Shown: positions 51,893 to 60,615 of the stretch, piece by piece
Position numbering within the stretch: position 1 is the first letter of the stretch
Layout of the letters: each line of letters begins with the position of its first letter
Assembly: GCA_030272835.1 (NCBI GenBank)
Contig: SZOQ01000001.1
Location: 1-64,000, forward strand
Direction of reading: 5' to 3'
DNA length: 64,000 nucleotides
From: 2-12-FULL-60-25 sp003576745
GTDB lineage: Bacteria; Patescibacteriota; Patescibacteriia; 2-12-FULL-60-25
Notes under the pieces: model-generated
Told to the model about the DNA's origin: nothing
The model's input: only the letters and a program-made list of their open reading frames with translations
The model's database searches: none
Position numbers and translations under genes: made by a program

Positions 51893-52640
51893 TGAAATTC
51901 TTTTTCGAAACATAGGAAAGCAGAAACCTGATCGCCCATACGCCGGAGGCCGCCGCTGTAACAAATCCTACTATTAATTCCGTCATACCGAAAGACGTCG
52001 TCCCCGTTTGCGCCAGCTGGTACGCGCCATACGCACCTGCCGCGGCGACCGTAGGGATGCTGACCAAAAAAGAAAATCGGACCGCCAGTTCACGCTGCAA
52101 GCCGCCGAATAACCCGGCGCTAATGGTGATACCCGAACGTGATGTACCCGGAAATAATGCAATAGCTTGAGCGAATCCGACGACAATCACTTGTATCCAG
52201 CGCATATCTGAGAGTTCGCGGATGCCGTGTTTGCGCGACTGTGCGTATCTGTCTGCGGCAAACAGCACAAAGCCCCAAAAAAAAAGTCCAAGGGCAACGA
52301 ACAGCGGTCCTCTCGTAAACGATTCAATCGCTCTTCCGAACAACCCACCGAACACGACGCCGGGTATGGCGGCGAGAATGACCATCAAAACGAGTCTCGC
52401 GGATGCTTTGTCCCGTTGGACGAATGTACCCTTCAAGGAATCGACGATATCTTTCCAAAAAACCCAGACAAGCGCCGTGAGCGTTCCGAGGTGAAGAACC
52501 GTGTCAAAAGCAAGACCCTGATCATCCCAGCCGAACAAGCGTGGAACCAAAATCAGATGCCCGCTCGATGACACGGGAAAAAATTCAGTTATTCCCTGAA
52601 GAAGACCCAGGACAAGTCCGCGGAAAATTTCGTTAAACAT
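51834..52640 (-). CDS. uppP: Undecaprenyl-diphosphatase UppP
   Basis: A 268-residue polytopic enzyme of the BacA type: GLLQGITEFFPVSSSGHLIL and LFPGTSRSGITISAGL are the two active-site motifs. It recycles undecaprenyl pyrophosphate for peptidoglycan and polysaccharide synthesis, linking the Mur genes and the glycan genes of the window. The start MFNEIFRG at 52640 was preferred to 52667. Confidence 0.95.
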   Translation of the reverse strand: MFNEIFRGLVLGLLQGITEFFPVSSSGHLILVPRLFGWDDQGLAFDTVLHLGTLTALVWVFWKDIVDSLKGTFVQRDKASARLVLMVILAAIPGVVFGGLFGRAIESFTRGPLFVALGLFFWGFVLFAADRYAQSRKHGIRELSDMRWIQVIVVGFAQAIALFPGTSRSGITISAGLFGGLQRELAVRFSFLVSIPTVAAAGAYGAYQLAQTGTTSFGMTELIVGFVTAAASGVWAIRFLLSYVSKKNFNVFVLYRIVLAVVVLAIVR

Positions 52641-52649
52641 TTTTTGGAA

Positions 52650-52728
52650 TACTGCAGGCCAGGGCAAAGGGTTCGGGGAGAATTATGCTTCCTACTCTTC
52701 CCCCTACGCAATCACGCAACCCTATGTG
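52650..52728 (+). repeat. Short heptamer repeat tract, locus 17
   Basis: CCAGGGCAAAGGGTTCGG, the hairpin-block start GGGGAG (52675-52680) with AATTATGCTTCC, then CCTACGCAATCACGCAACC. The C/T-rich end overlaps the 3' end of the alpha/beta hydrolase gene. Confidence 0.82.
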
Positions 52729-53402
52729 AAATTAAGAATCCTGTCGCGAAGCCAATCAGCCATCTGTTCCATGAGCTTCGGATTCTTTGTAAACACGTCC
52801 ATGCCGTGACCCGCTTCTTTTATCCGTTCGAAGATTTTTTGCTCTGACACGATCATTTTGTCGAGTTGTTCGCTCGCAACATAGCTCTTTTCATCATCGG
52901 CCGAGGAAACGATCCAAACAGACTGATGCGGTGAGATATATTCGGCATTCTCGAACGTATTCACGCCATGATACTCCTCGCCCGGGCTGATCGCCGCTGC
53001 CGCAGGCATATGAGGCTCCTCGGAAAGGAAGTTCAGCGCGAGATTCGCCCCTATGCTCGCTCCGACCGCCACAATGCGATCCCGCTCGATTCCTCTCGCC
53101 TGAATCCATTCATAGGCGCCGCGGACATCGTGAATGCTGGACGCATGCTCCTCATCCTTGAATACCTGATAGTCCAGTTGAATGCCGTCCGGACCCTTGA
53201 TGCTCTCGCCATGTCCCCGCAGGTCAATAGCGACTGAAGCGATACCCCGTGTCGCGAGAATGCGCTGGACATCGCTCCAGGATTGCCGAGTGCTCGGATA
53301 CTGATGCAATAGAATTGCGGCGCCGATCGTGGTGGGTGAGGTCACCCAGTTTCCGACAATGGTCACGCCGTCATTCGTAACATAGGTAATGCGTTCTGCC
53401 AT
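52722..53402 (-). CDS. Alpha/beta hydrolase
   Basis: A 226-residue cytoplasmic protein of the alpha/beta hydrolase fold: AAILLHQYPSTRQSW (oxyanion region), IDLRGHGES, AVGASIGANLAL (nucleophile Ser in GASIG), VSSADDEKSYVA (acid) and EAGHGMDVF (His). The substrate cannot be told; it resembles dienelactone hydrolase-like esterases. Confidence 0.85.
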   Translation of the reverse strand: MAERITYVTNDGVTIVGNWVTSPTTIGAAILLHQYPSTRQSWSDVQRILATRGIASVAIDLRGHGESIKGPDGIQLDYQVFKDEEHASSIHDVRGAYEWIQARGIERDRIVAVGASIGANLALNFLSEEPHMPAAAAISPGEEYHGVNTFENAEYISPHQSVWIVSSADDEKSYVASEQLDKMIVSEQKIFERIKEAGHGMDVFTKNPKLMEQMADWLRDRILNFT

Positions 53403-53423
53403 ACGGGTATTCTGCCACAGGAA

Positions 53424-55775
53424 TCATGAAGCGTCGAAGCGGATGCGTTCACCCGGCCGTATGCGCCGCGGTCCGCCGCCGGATTCCGGCGCCGCAGGAG
53501 CCGTCATCTTAAAGACGATACTCGATGGAGGCTCCTCGTCGCGAACATCTTTCTCTGTCCTCTTTCCCTCTTCCACATCCCGGAAAAATGCTTCGACGCG
53601 CGATCCCGGTGTTTCAAGAGAGTTTCCATCTTCCGGCCCCTTCTCTGGCACGCGCTCCCCGCTCCGGCGTCGCCGCTTGCGCTTGCGCTTTTTTCGTTCC
53701 GCGGATTCGGCTGCGGATACTTCCCGCTCTTTCGGAGCCTGCTCGGCCTTCGCGAGAGGCAAAGTCTCCGCTATCGGCGGCATGGCCGCCAGTTTTGACG
53801 TAAGCACCTTGGCCCCTCGCTCTTTCTCGATCGATTCGAGAAGTTCGGAACGCGATTCCGAATCCTTCTCGACCAGCAGGTCTTCCAGCCGGTCGGGGCT
53901 GGTTACCACGAGTCTCGGACGGTTTTGCTGTTCTGTATCTCGCCGTGCGTCTTTCTTCTCCAAGCGAATGCGACCATCTTCCTCCAGCGATCGCATTGCC
54001 TTCTCCAAAACGTCGCGCGGAGCCGCGGTCTTTGTTTCGTCTTCTTCCTTAATGCCGGCCGGCGGTTTTCCGCGGACTGCCGATTTGATCATTTTCCCTT
54101 TGAATTTTTTCTCTTCCTTCACGAGTGGAAGACATTCCGCGCAATATACGGGCCGGCTCGTGTCCAGCTGTATGGGCATTTCCCACACAATGCCGCATCG
54201 ATCGCATGTATGTTTGAACATGGGCTTTTTCTTTTTCCCCGCCGGCGCTTTTGCCTGAATGGCTGCGAGTCGCTCCGGAGAAAAACGCAGATACTCCCCT
54301 CCTGCCGCCGGTTGCTCCGCTTCAGGCGACGCGGGTGCCGCGCCATACATGGGCTTGGAAACTTCCGCGAGGCGTTCCGCGCGCGCCGCCTGTTCCTCTT
54401 CGGTTTCTATTCTCGGATACTGCAAGGGTCCGGACACACTCTCCACTATTACACTGGAAACGGGCGCTTGGGCTCCTGTTTCCATGCCGCTCCACTTTAA
54501 AACTTTTTCTTCGATATCGCTTTTTGGCACGGCATAGCGTTCGCGCGATACGGCAACGACTTTTTCGCGGCTGTCGGTGCGCTGGGCAATGGGCGCCAGC
54601 GTATTCGCGGAAAACGGCGGCGTAGACACGCCGTCGACCATGAGCTTGAGGTAAATGGAATACTTCGGAATATTCGCTAGGTCCTCCGGCGTGAATGTCG
54701 GCGTAAATTCCGTTTCCATGTATTCCGCATCTTTTGCGCCCACGCGGAAGGCGATGATTGAACCCACGTTGCCGAATACTGCGTCGCGTACGACTTCGTC
54801 CAGCTGTTCAATGTACTGGTGCGCCATAATAAGGCTAAGCCGATATTTCCGCGCTTCTGAAAGGATGTTGGCGAACGAAGGGGTGGCAAAATTCTGGAAT
54901 TCGTCCACATACATGAAAAAATCCTTCCGTTCCTGTTCCGGAATGTCCACCCGTTCCATGGCCGCTAGCTGAAGCTTGGTCACGATCATGCCGCCTAACA
55001 GCTTCATATTATCCTCGCCGATGCGCCCTTTCGACAGGTTGACGATGAAAATTTTCTGGTGATCCATGATGTCGCGAGGATCGATGGTGGACTTTACCTG
55101 CGCGACGATGTTCCGAATGATGGATGCGCTCAAAAACTGCCCTACCTTATTCTGCACCGGCGCAATGGCTTCCGTGGCGTATTTCTCCGACCATGATGAA
55201 AATTCCGCCACCCAAAACGTTTTTACGATGGGATCGCGGATTTTGGAAATAACGCGTTCACGATAGTCCTTATCGACCAGCAAACGGTTAATGCCAAGCA
55301 GGGTGGCTCCCGGATAATCCAACAGAGCCAAGACGCAGTTTAAAAGAATATACTCCATGCGGGCACTCCATACGTCCGGCCAGATTTTCTTAAACACACC
55401 CATTAGCCCCGAGCCGACCAAATGCTTTTGATCGTCGTTTACCGTTTCCAGGATATTAAAACCCACTGGATAGGACATGTCGGCCGGATTGAAATACACC
55501 ACGTCATTGATCCGCCAGCTCGGAATATAGTCGATGATTTTTTCGGCCGTGTCACCGTGCGGATCGATATAAGCCAGCCCGTGACCCGCATACACGTCGG
55601 ACAGCACCATATTTTCCAGCATGGTTGTTTTTCCCATGCCCGTTTTCCCGATGATGTACATGTGTCGCCGCCGGTCATCCAGCTTAATGCCAAAACGACG
55701 CCGTTGATTCCGGAAATTCGTTTCCGCGAACAATGTAACGGCGTTCGGGTCGGTGACTCGCTCGTGTTCAGGCAT
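53424..55775 (-). CDS. VirD4/TraG-like ATPase with zinc finger and charged tail
   Basis: A 783-residue protein. Residues about 1-420 are an AAA-type DNA-pumping ATPase: Walker A YIIGKTGMGKTT (residues 41-51) and Walker B FFMYVDEFQNF, with motifs of type IV coupling proteins. A zinc finger (CDRCGIVWEM and YCAEC) lies near residue 520. The rest is charged, Glu/Lys/Arg-rich and low in complexity. It has no membrane helix. Its upstream partner is the membrane protein at 55967. A coupling protein of a secretion or DNA-transfer machine is a fair inference, but no other T4SS gene is in the window. Confidence 0.85.
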   Translation of the reverse strand: MPEHERVTDPNAVTLFAETNFRNQRRRFGIKLDDRRRHMYIIGKTGMGKTTMLENMVLSDVYAGHGLAYIDPHGDTAEKIIDYIPSWRINDVVYFNPADMSYPVGFNILETVNDDQKHLVGSGLMGVFKKIWPDVWSARMEYILLNCVLALLDYPGATLLGINRLLVDKDYRERVISKIRDPIVKTFWVAEFSSWSEKYATEAIAPVQNKVGQFLSASIIRNIVAQVKSTIDPRDIMDHQKIFIVNLSKGRIGEDNMKLLGGMIVTKLQLAAMERVDIPEQERKDFFMYVDEFQNFATPSFANILSEARKYRLSLIMAHQYIEQLDEVVRDAVFGNVGSIIAFRVGAKDAEYMETEFTPTFTPEDLANIPKYSIYLKLMVDGVSTPPFSANTLAPIAQRTDSREKVVAVSRERYAVPKSDIEEKVLKWSGMETGAQAPVSSVIVESVSGPLQYPRIETEEEQAARAERLAEVSKPMYGAAPASPEAEQPAAGGEYLRFSPERLAAIQAKAPAGKKKKPMFKHTCDRCGIVWEMPIQLDTSRPVYCAECLPLVKEEKKFKGKMIKSAVRGKPPAGIKEEDETKTAAPRDVLEKAMRSLEEDGRIRLEKKDARRDTEQQNRPRLVVTSPDRLEDLLVEKDSESRSELLESIEKERGAKVLTSKLAAMPPIAETLPLAKAEQAPKEREVSAAESAERKKRKRKRRRRSGERVPEKGPEDGNSLETPGSRVEAFFRDVEEGKRTEKDVRDEEPPSSIVFKMTAPAAPESGGGPRRIRPGERIRFDAS

Positions 55776-55966
55776 GTAGCTTGTAGAGGGAAGGGGCTGT
55801 GATGGAACGAAAGTGCGTTTCGGCAGGAAAAAAGTTGGTTACCAGTTTCGTGACTGCTCGTTCCAGAGAGCCCGGAATTAGCAACCATCAACTGATAACC
55901 AATCGACGCGTGGTAAGGATCTTCGTGGGTATTTGTGTTGAACGGAGTATACCACCCCCTACATCC
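55776..55966. other. Intergenic gap upstream of the VirD4-like gene
   Basis: 191 nt with no ORF of note. A TATACT-like box lies near 55936 on the minus strand. I see no repeat block of the main family except a weak GGTTACCAG/CTGATAACC inverted pair. Confidence 0.4.
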
Positions 55967-57337
55967 TTAGGCAAAGGGAATATTTATCGGCGGTTCGGCT
56001 TTTTTCGCTTCTGTTTTCTTGAGCTGCGGCGCTTTAACCTGCATCACGACGGGAAGATGCCATAATGCGGCGATTTCATCCGTCCCAAGATGGAATCGGC
56101 TCGCCCCCGCCCAGTTCGACCGATTCCGGTATGCGCGGACAAGCTTGCCTTTCCGGTCATTATTCCTTCGTTCTTTGAACAGGACGATTGCCGAACTCAC
56201 CCCGATATATTTCCCTTCCGGCTTAATGGACAGCAGATCGTTCGAATTATACTGCTTCATCGATCCTACGAATGACTGGAGAATTTTCGATTTTGTGAAT
56301 ACTTCGTGCTTCGCGATATACAGGAAACGCAATTTCACCTCATACTGAATATGGCCCATCTTTTTTTCGATCGCTTCGACAACTTTCCGCTCTCCGGGCG
56401 TCAGATTCCACATGCGGCTTTGCAAGGGATTATCCACCTTCTTTCCGCTAGCGGCGTCCCCGCCGCCGAAGGCGACGTCCGCAACCGTACTCATCGCCTG
56501 AATCGGCAGATCAAGCGCTTTTTCGACAAGATTCTTTTTCACCGGCGCCTTTTGGCCCGTAAGTTTCATGATTTCCTTCTGCGCTTTGGCGACAAAGGCT
56601 TTCTGATCGATCGGCGTAAGCACGATTTGATACCAGCACTGCTCCCCCGGTCCGAGCCGGGACATTGCCTCAAGAAGCACCGCGAGAGGGTCCTTGAACT
56701 CACCGGACAGCGAATCTTCGAAATCGAGATACGTTTTTAGGGGATACGCGTCGCTTTTTACCGGGACCATCTCCGTCCCGAAACAGTCATACAGATCGTT
56801 CGGGTACTGATCGGGCACCATTCGGGTATAGTCTTCCACCATCGTAATCTCGGCCTCCGGGTATTGCGCATAGATGGATGCTTCAACAAGATCGCGGAGT
56901 TTGGATGACGTCCGAATAAGATACTGTAAATGACCCTCGATCGAAATAATCTCAAGCGTAATCGTGTCCTGTACGTGCCCGGCCGTCCACTTTTCCAAAA
57001 ACGTCGGAGGCGAATGCCCGCCCGCCATATGAGCGAACATATTGTCGATCGCCTTGCATGTTTGTTCGCTTGCGCGCGGGACGTCTATGGCCAAAAGCAC
57101 CCATTCCTTTTTTGCTGCCGCCTTGCTTGTAATGTAATTCAGCCAGGAATATTTCAGCATCCATAAAAATATCAGAACGAGGATAACCCACCCTCCATGG
57201 GCGATGAACCACCACATCGCTTGCAAAGGGTTGTCTCCAAGTCCTACAAGGACGGAAATCCATTGACCGGGATCCAGCCATTCAAAAAACCCGCCCCCGC
57301 CTACCCGCACATCAGACAAGAGAATGTCTTCACCCAT
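55967..57337 (-). CDS. Large membrane protein, partner of the VirD4-like ATPase
   Basis: A 456-residue protein with one or two hydrophobic segments near the N-terminus (AHGGWVILVLIFLWMLKYSW) and a large soluble domain that is probably cytoplasmic. No catalytic motif is visible. From memory, similar proteins are found beside such ATPases in Patescibacteria, but I cannot name the family with certainty. The gene is upstream of the ATPase on the same strand, separated by 191 nt. Confidence 0.65.
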   Translation of the reverse strand: MGEDILLSDVRVGGGGFFEWLDPGQWISVLVGLGDNPLQAMWWFIAHGGWVILVLIFLWMLKYSWLNYITSKAAAKKEWVLLAIDVPRASEQTCKAIDNMFAHMAGGHSPPTFLEKWTAGHVQDTITLEIISIEGHLQYLIRTSSKLRDLVEASIYAQYPEAEITMVEDYTRMVPDQYPNDLYDCFGTEMVPVKSDAYPLKTYLDFEDSLSGEFKDPLAVLLEAMSRLGPGEQCWYQIVLTPIDQKAFVAKAQKEIMKLTGQKAPVKKNLVEKALDLPIQAMSTVADVAFGGGDAASGKKVDNPLQSRMWNLTPGERKVVEAIEKKMGHIQYEVKLRFLYIAKHEVFTKSKILQSFVGSMKQYNSNDLLSIKPEGKYIGVSSAIVLFKERRNNDRKGKLVRAYRNRSNWAGASRFHLGTDEIAALWHLPVVMQVKAPQLKKTEAKKAEPPINIPFA

Positions 57338-57374
57338 GTGCGTGAAAGAATATCACAAAAACAGAGAATGTTGG

Positions 57375-57560
57375 TAGCTGGGAGAGATGAGAATGAGCAG
57401 TTGGCAAAAAAGGAAAAAGGGCTAAGGGAAACAGGTTACGGGTTACTGGTTATGGGGTTCGGGTTACGGGGCGCATACCGCACCACTGCATCCCGCAAAC
57501 CGCATACCTCACGACTCACGCCCTACGTCCTACGTCCTACGTACCGTACTCCTTACTTCC
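57375..57560 (+). repeat. Degenerate heptamer repeat tract, locus 18
   Basis: GCAGTTGGCAAAAAAGG, AAAAAGGGCTAAGGG, AAACAGGTTACGGG, TTACTGGTTATGGGG, TTCGGGTTACGGGG, GCGCATACCGCACCAC, CGCATACCTCACGACTCACG, three CCTACGT units. The C/T-rich end reaches the secF stop. Confidence 0.92.
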
Positions 57561-58443
57561 CGTTTCTGCTTGAAAGCTTCTGCCAGGTCACGAGCAATGG
57601 CGATGAAATAAAAATGGAAGAATACGTACCGGCAATGACGCCGATAATGAATGTCAGGGCAAAATTCCGCAGACTTTCGCCTCCAAAGAGATACACAGCA
57701 ACAATGGCAAACAGCGTGGTGAGCGAAGTGTTCAATGAACGGACATAAGTCTGTGTGAGCGAAGCGCCGACAATTTCTTCGAAGCGTCCGCTCAACCGGT
57801 GAAGATTCTCGCGAATGCGATCGAAAACCACGATGGTGTCGTTGATGGAATATCCGAGCACGGTGAGCACGGCAACCACGAACGGCGTGCCCACTTCCAC
57901 GACGGCGAATTTCCCGAGCAAGGAAAAGACGCCGAGCGGAATGACAACGTCATGCAACGCGGTGATAAGCGTAATAACGCCGTATTTCCAATTCTGCACG
58001 GGAACCGATACCTTTCGGTACGCGTAGGCGATATAGACAAGAATCAGGCCGAAAGATATCGCGAGCGCCCACAGAGATTTTGAACGTAATTCTGCTCCCA
58101 CGGACGGCCCGATGGAATCGAAACGCAATTCCGTGACATTCGGGTACTGGTCCTGAAACGCGCTGATGATGTTCTGATGCGTCTCCTCATTGAGTGATTT
58201 GGAACGGATATTCACGTCCGTATCGCCTACCGGCTGGATAATGACCTTCCCGGTATCGTAAGGCTGGAGCATCCGTTCGATTTCAAGCGTCGCAGGTCGT
58301 TCCTCAAAACGAAGCGCCAGCAGGGAGCCTCCCGTAAAATCAATCCCGAAATTCAAACCGTATACCGCAAGGCTAAAAAATGATCCCGTGAACAACAGTC
58401 CGGACAAAGCATACCACACGGCGCGGAGCTTGATGATTCCCAT
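57553..58443 (-). CDS. secF: Protein translocase subunit SecF
   Basis: A 296-residue protein with six hydrophobic helices, a periplasmic loop with FGIDFTGGSLLALRFEE (the SecF GGS motif) and VLGYSINDTIVVFDRIREN in the membrane part. With SecD it uses the proton gradient to pull proteins through SecYEG. The start MGIIKLRA at 58443 lies 1 nt after the secD stop. Confidence 0.96.
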   Translation of the reverse strand: MGIIKLRAVWYALSGLLFTGSFFSLAVYGLNFGIDFTGGSLLALRFEERPATLEIERMLQPYDTGKVIIQPVGDTDVNIRSKSLNEETHQNIISAFQDQYPNVTELRFDSIGPSVGAELRSKSLWALAISFGLILVYIAYAYRKVSVPVQNWKYGVITLITALHDVVIPLGVFSLLGKFAVVEVGTPFVVAVLTVLGYSINDTIVVFDRIRENLHRLSGRFEEIVGASLTQTYVRSLNTSLTTLFAIVAVYLFGGESLRNFALTFIIGVIAGTYSSIFISSPLLVTWQKLSSRNGK

Positions 58444-58444
58444 A

Positions 58445-60502
58445 TTACGAGGCTTTATTGCGCGGATGCAGGAAGAACCATGGCAATGCCCGCGAGAGAG
58501 GCGTTGAGACAAAAAGCTTCAGAATGGTGCGTGTTATGACGATAGCGGTAAACATGGACACGAGGATGCCGATGCCGAGCGTGAGCGCGAATCCTTTCAC
58601 CAGCGACGATGTGAATGTATAGAGCACGAGGCAAACCAAGAGCGTCGTAACATTGCCGTCGCGAATGGACGACCAAGCGCGCTTAAAGGCCTCGTCAACG
58701 GATACCTGCAGCGGTTTGTCCGTGCGGAACTCCTCTTTTAAGCGCTCGAAAATAAGCACGTTCGCATCTACGGCCATTCCGATAGAAAGAATGAATCCTG
58801 CAATGCCCGACAGGGTCATGGTTACCGGAATAATCTTGAAAATCGCAAGAACGACGGCGACATAAAAGGCAAGCGCGAACACCGAGATAATGCCGGGAAT
58901 GCGATAAAACAGAATCATAAAGATAAGCACGAGCAGAAATCCGATCAATCCCGCCTTTAGGGACAATGCAATTGATTCGGAGCCGAGCGTGGGTCCCACC
59001 GTCTGCTGAGCAATCAGCTCGATAGGAACCGGAAGCGCGCCAGCCTGCAAACGCTGGGCAAGAAGCTTGGCCTCATTCACGGTAAAACTGCCGCTGATCA
59101 CGGCTTGTCCTCCGGTAATTTCGGTCTGGACGGTGGGAATAGAAATCGGCGATCCGTCCAGGTAAATGGCGATAGGTTTTCCGATATTGTCTTTCGTCAT
59201 CTTCGCGAACAATGCCGTTCCCTCCGAATCGAAGTCCAACACAACGATCGGCGCCCCCGTTTGAGGGTCGAAATCAAGCACGGCGCGTTTGAGTTGTTTG
59301 CCGGTCAGCTCGGTTCGAACCCAAGGTTCGGTATTGAGGATATCCGCCGCAGTCATTTGCCGTAACACCACGGCGCGCACCCGCAGATCGCTTACATTCC
59401 GCTCATCCGTTTTTTTAATCAGATGGAATCCGAATTGCGTTTCAACGACGTCTGATACGGCGCCTTTTGTTAACGCAAATGCCGCATCCTCGAAGGGCGG
59501 AACCATGTCCCCGCGGCGGAAATAATCGAGATCGCCGGCGGTCTTGTCCGCGCCGGGCTCGTCGGAATACTCCATGACTTTTTCCTCGAAATTCGCCGGC
59601 GTTACTTCTGATTTAATCTTCTCCATCAGCTCGAGCGCCAGTTCTTTTGTACGGCTCTGGGCGCTCTGTTCACCCCCTTCCCACTGAATAAGCAAATGCG
59701 ACGCGCGGATTTCCTGACCCGCGTCTTTTTTCTCTTCGACCTGCGCAATGTAAAAATTCTGACCGTCGTCCACCATCATCGGATATGCATCCCCTGGATT
59801 CAAATCCTGTCCAAGCTCCTTGAGCTTTATGTATTGGCGCTGATCAAGCACCCACCCGAGATCGCCTCCGGCAGCTCGTATCGTTTCATCGTCCGAGTAC
59901 TCTTCCGAAAGCGATTGAATAGGATCGCCCGCCTGCGCGCGCTTAAAAATCTCCTCCGCAAGTTCCCGTTTTGCCTTATTCGCCTCAAGAAGCATTTGCT
60001 GCTCCTCCTCCGTCAGTCCGCGATTCGCCTGCTCGTTCTGAATCCGGAATTCCAGAATAGGCGTTTCGCCGATCATGTTGATGGCCTGATTCACGTCACG
60101 AATACCTGCAAGCTCAACCGTAAGACGCCATTGATCGCCCGCCTTCGCCGTCTGTACGAGCGGTTCCGACACGCCCATTTGGTTCACGCGGCGTTCGATG
60201 ACATCGCGCGCACCGTCCATGGCATCGCCGCGCTGGTCCAACGGCACATTCGACAGGTCCGCAACGTACTCCAAATGCGAACCGCCCTGAAGGTCCAGCC
60301 CGAGAACGAGGGGATACTCCACATGCGGAATGCTGAGGCTTGTGATTCTGTTCCAACCGTCAATCAATGTGTTTGCGCCCGCCGGATACGATACCGAACC
60401 AGCCAGGATAAAAAGCGCCAAAATCAAGACAATGCGCTTGAGGAGAGTTTTTCGCGTAACAGGAGCTTTCTGCTGAGACTTCTTCCGGTAGATATATGCC
60501 AT
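58445..60502 (-). CDS. secD: Protein translocase subunit SecD with parvulin-type insert
   Basis: A 685-residue SecD (E. coli SecD is about 615, many others are shorter). It has the N-terminal helix, the LGLDLQGGSHL motif, the GKPIAIYLDG/ISGSFTVNEAKLLAQRLQAGALP region and six C-terminal helices with GIAGFILSIGMAVDANVLIFERLKEE. Inside the first periplasmic domain, residues about 263-366 form a parvulin (PpiC) domain (IRASHLLIQW, GGEQSAQSRTKELA, GDLDYFRRGDMVPPFEDAAFAL, QFGFHLIKKTDER) and 175-258 a partial second one. It probably helps fold proteins as they leave the channel. Confidence 0.93.
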   Translation of the reverse strand: MAYIYRKKSQQKAPVTRKTLLKRIVLILALFILAGSVSYPAGANTLIDGWNRITSLSIPHVEYPLVLGLDLQGGSHLEYVADLSNVPLDQRGDAMDGARDVIERRVNQMGVSEPLVQTAKAGDQWRLTVELAGIRDVNQAINMIGETPILEFRIQNEQANRGLTEEEQQMLLEANKAKRELAEEIFKRAQAGDPIQSLSEEYSDDETIRAAGGDLGWVLDQRQYIKLKELGQDLNPGDAYPMMVDDGQNFYIAQVEEKKDAGQEIRASHLLIQWEGGEQSAQSRTKELALELMEKIKSEVTPANFEEKVMEYSDEPGADKTAGDLDYFRRGDMVPPFEDAAFALTKGAVSDVVETQFGFHLIKKTDERNVSDLRVRAVVLRQMTAADILNTEPWVRTELTGKQLKRAVLDFDPQTGAPIVVLDFDSEGTALFAKMTKDNIGKPIAIYLDGSPISIPTVQTEITGGQAVISGSFTVNEAKLLAQRLQAGALPVPIELIAQQTVGPTLGSESIALSLKAGLIGFLLVLIFMILFYRIPGIISVFALAFYVAVVLAIFKIIPVTMTLSGIAGFILSIGMAVDANVLIFERLKEEFRTDKPLQVSVDEAFKRAWSSIRDGNVTTLLVCLVLYTFTSSLVKGFALTLGIGILVSMFTAIVITRTILKLFVSTPLSRALPWFFLHPRNKAS

Positions 60503-60615
60503 AGATGCCGCAGGAGTGTAGCGCAGGGCCGGCGCATCTGGCAAGGGGCCGGGGCATGGCGTCCTCGAAGAAAATAGTGCATGATGAAGGCACGATTCTT
60601 CATATTCCGTATTGT

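Noticed and set aside
1..57560. Repeat tracts as CRISPR arrays
   Set aside because: No constant direct repeat, no unique spacers of even length and no cas genes; the unit is 7 nt.
1..57560. Repeat tracts as insertion sequences
   Set aside because: No transposase, terminal inverted repeats or target duplications seen; tracts vary in length and are degenerate.
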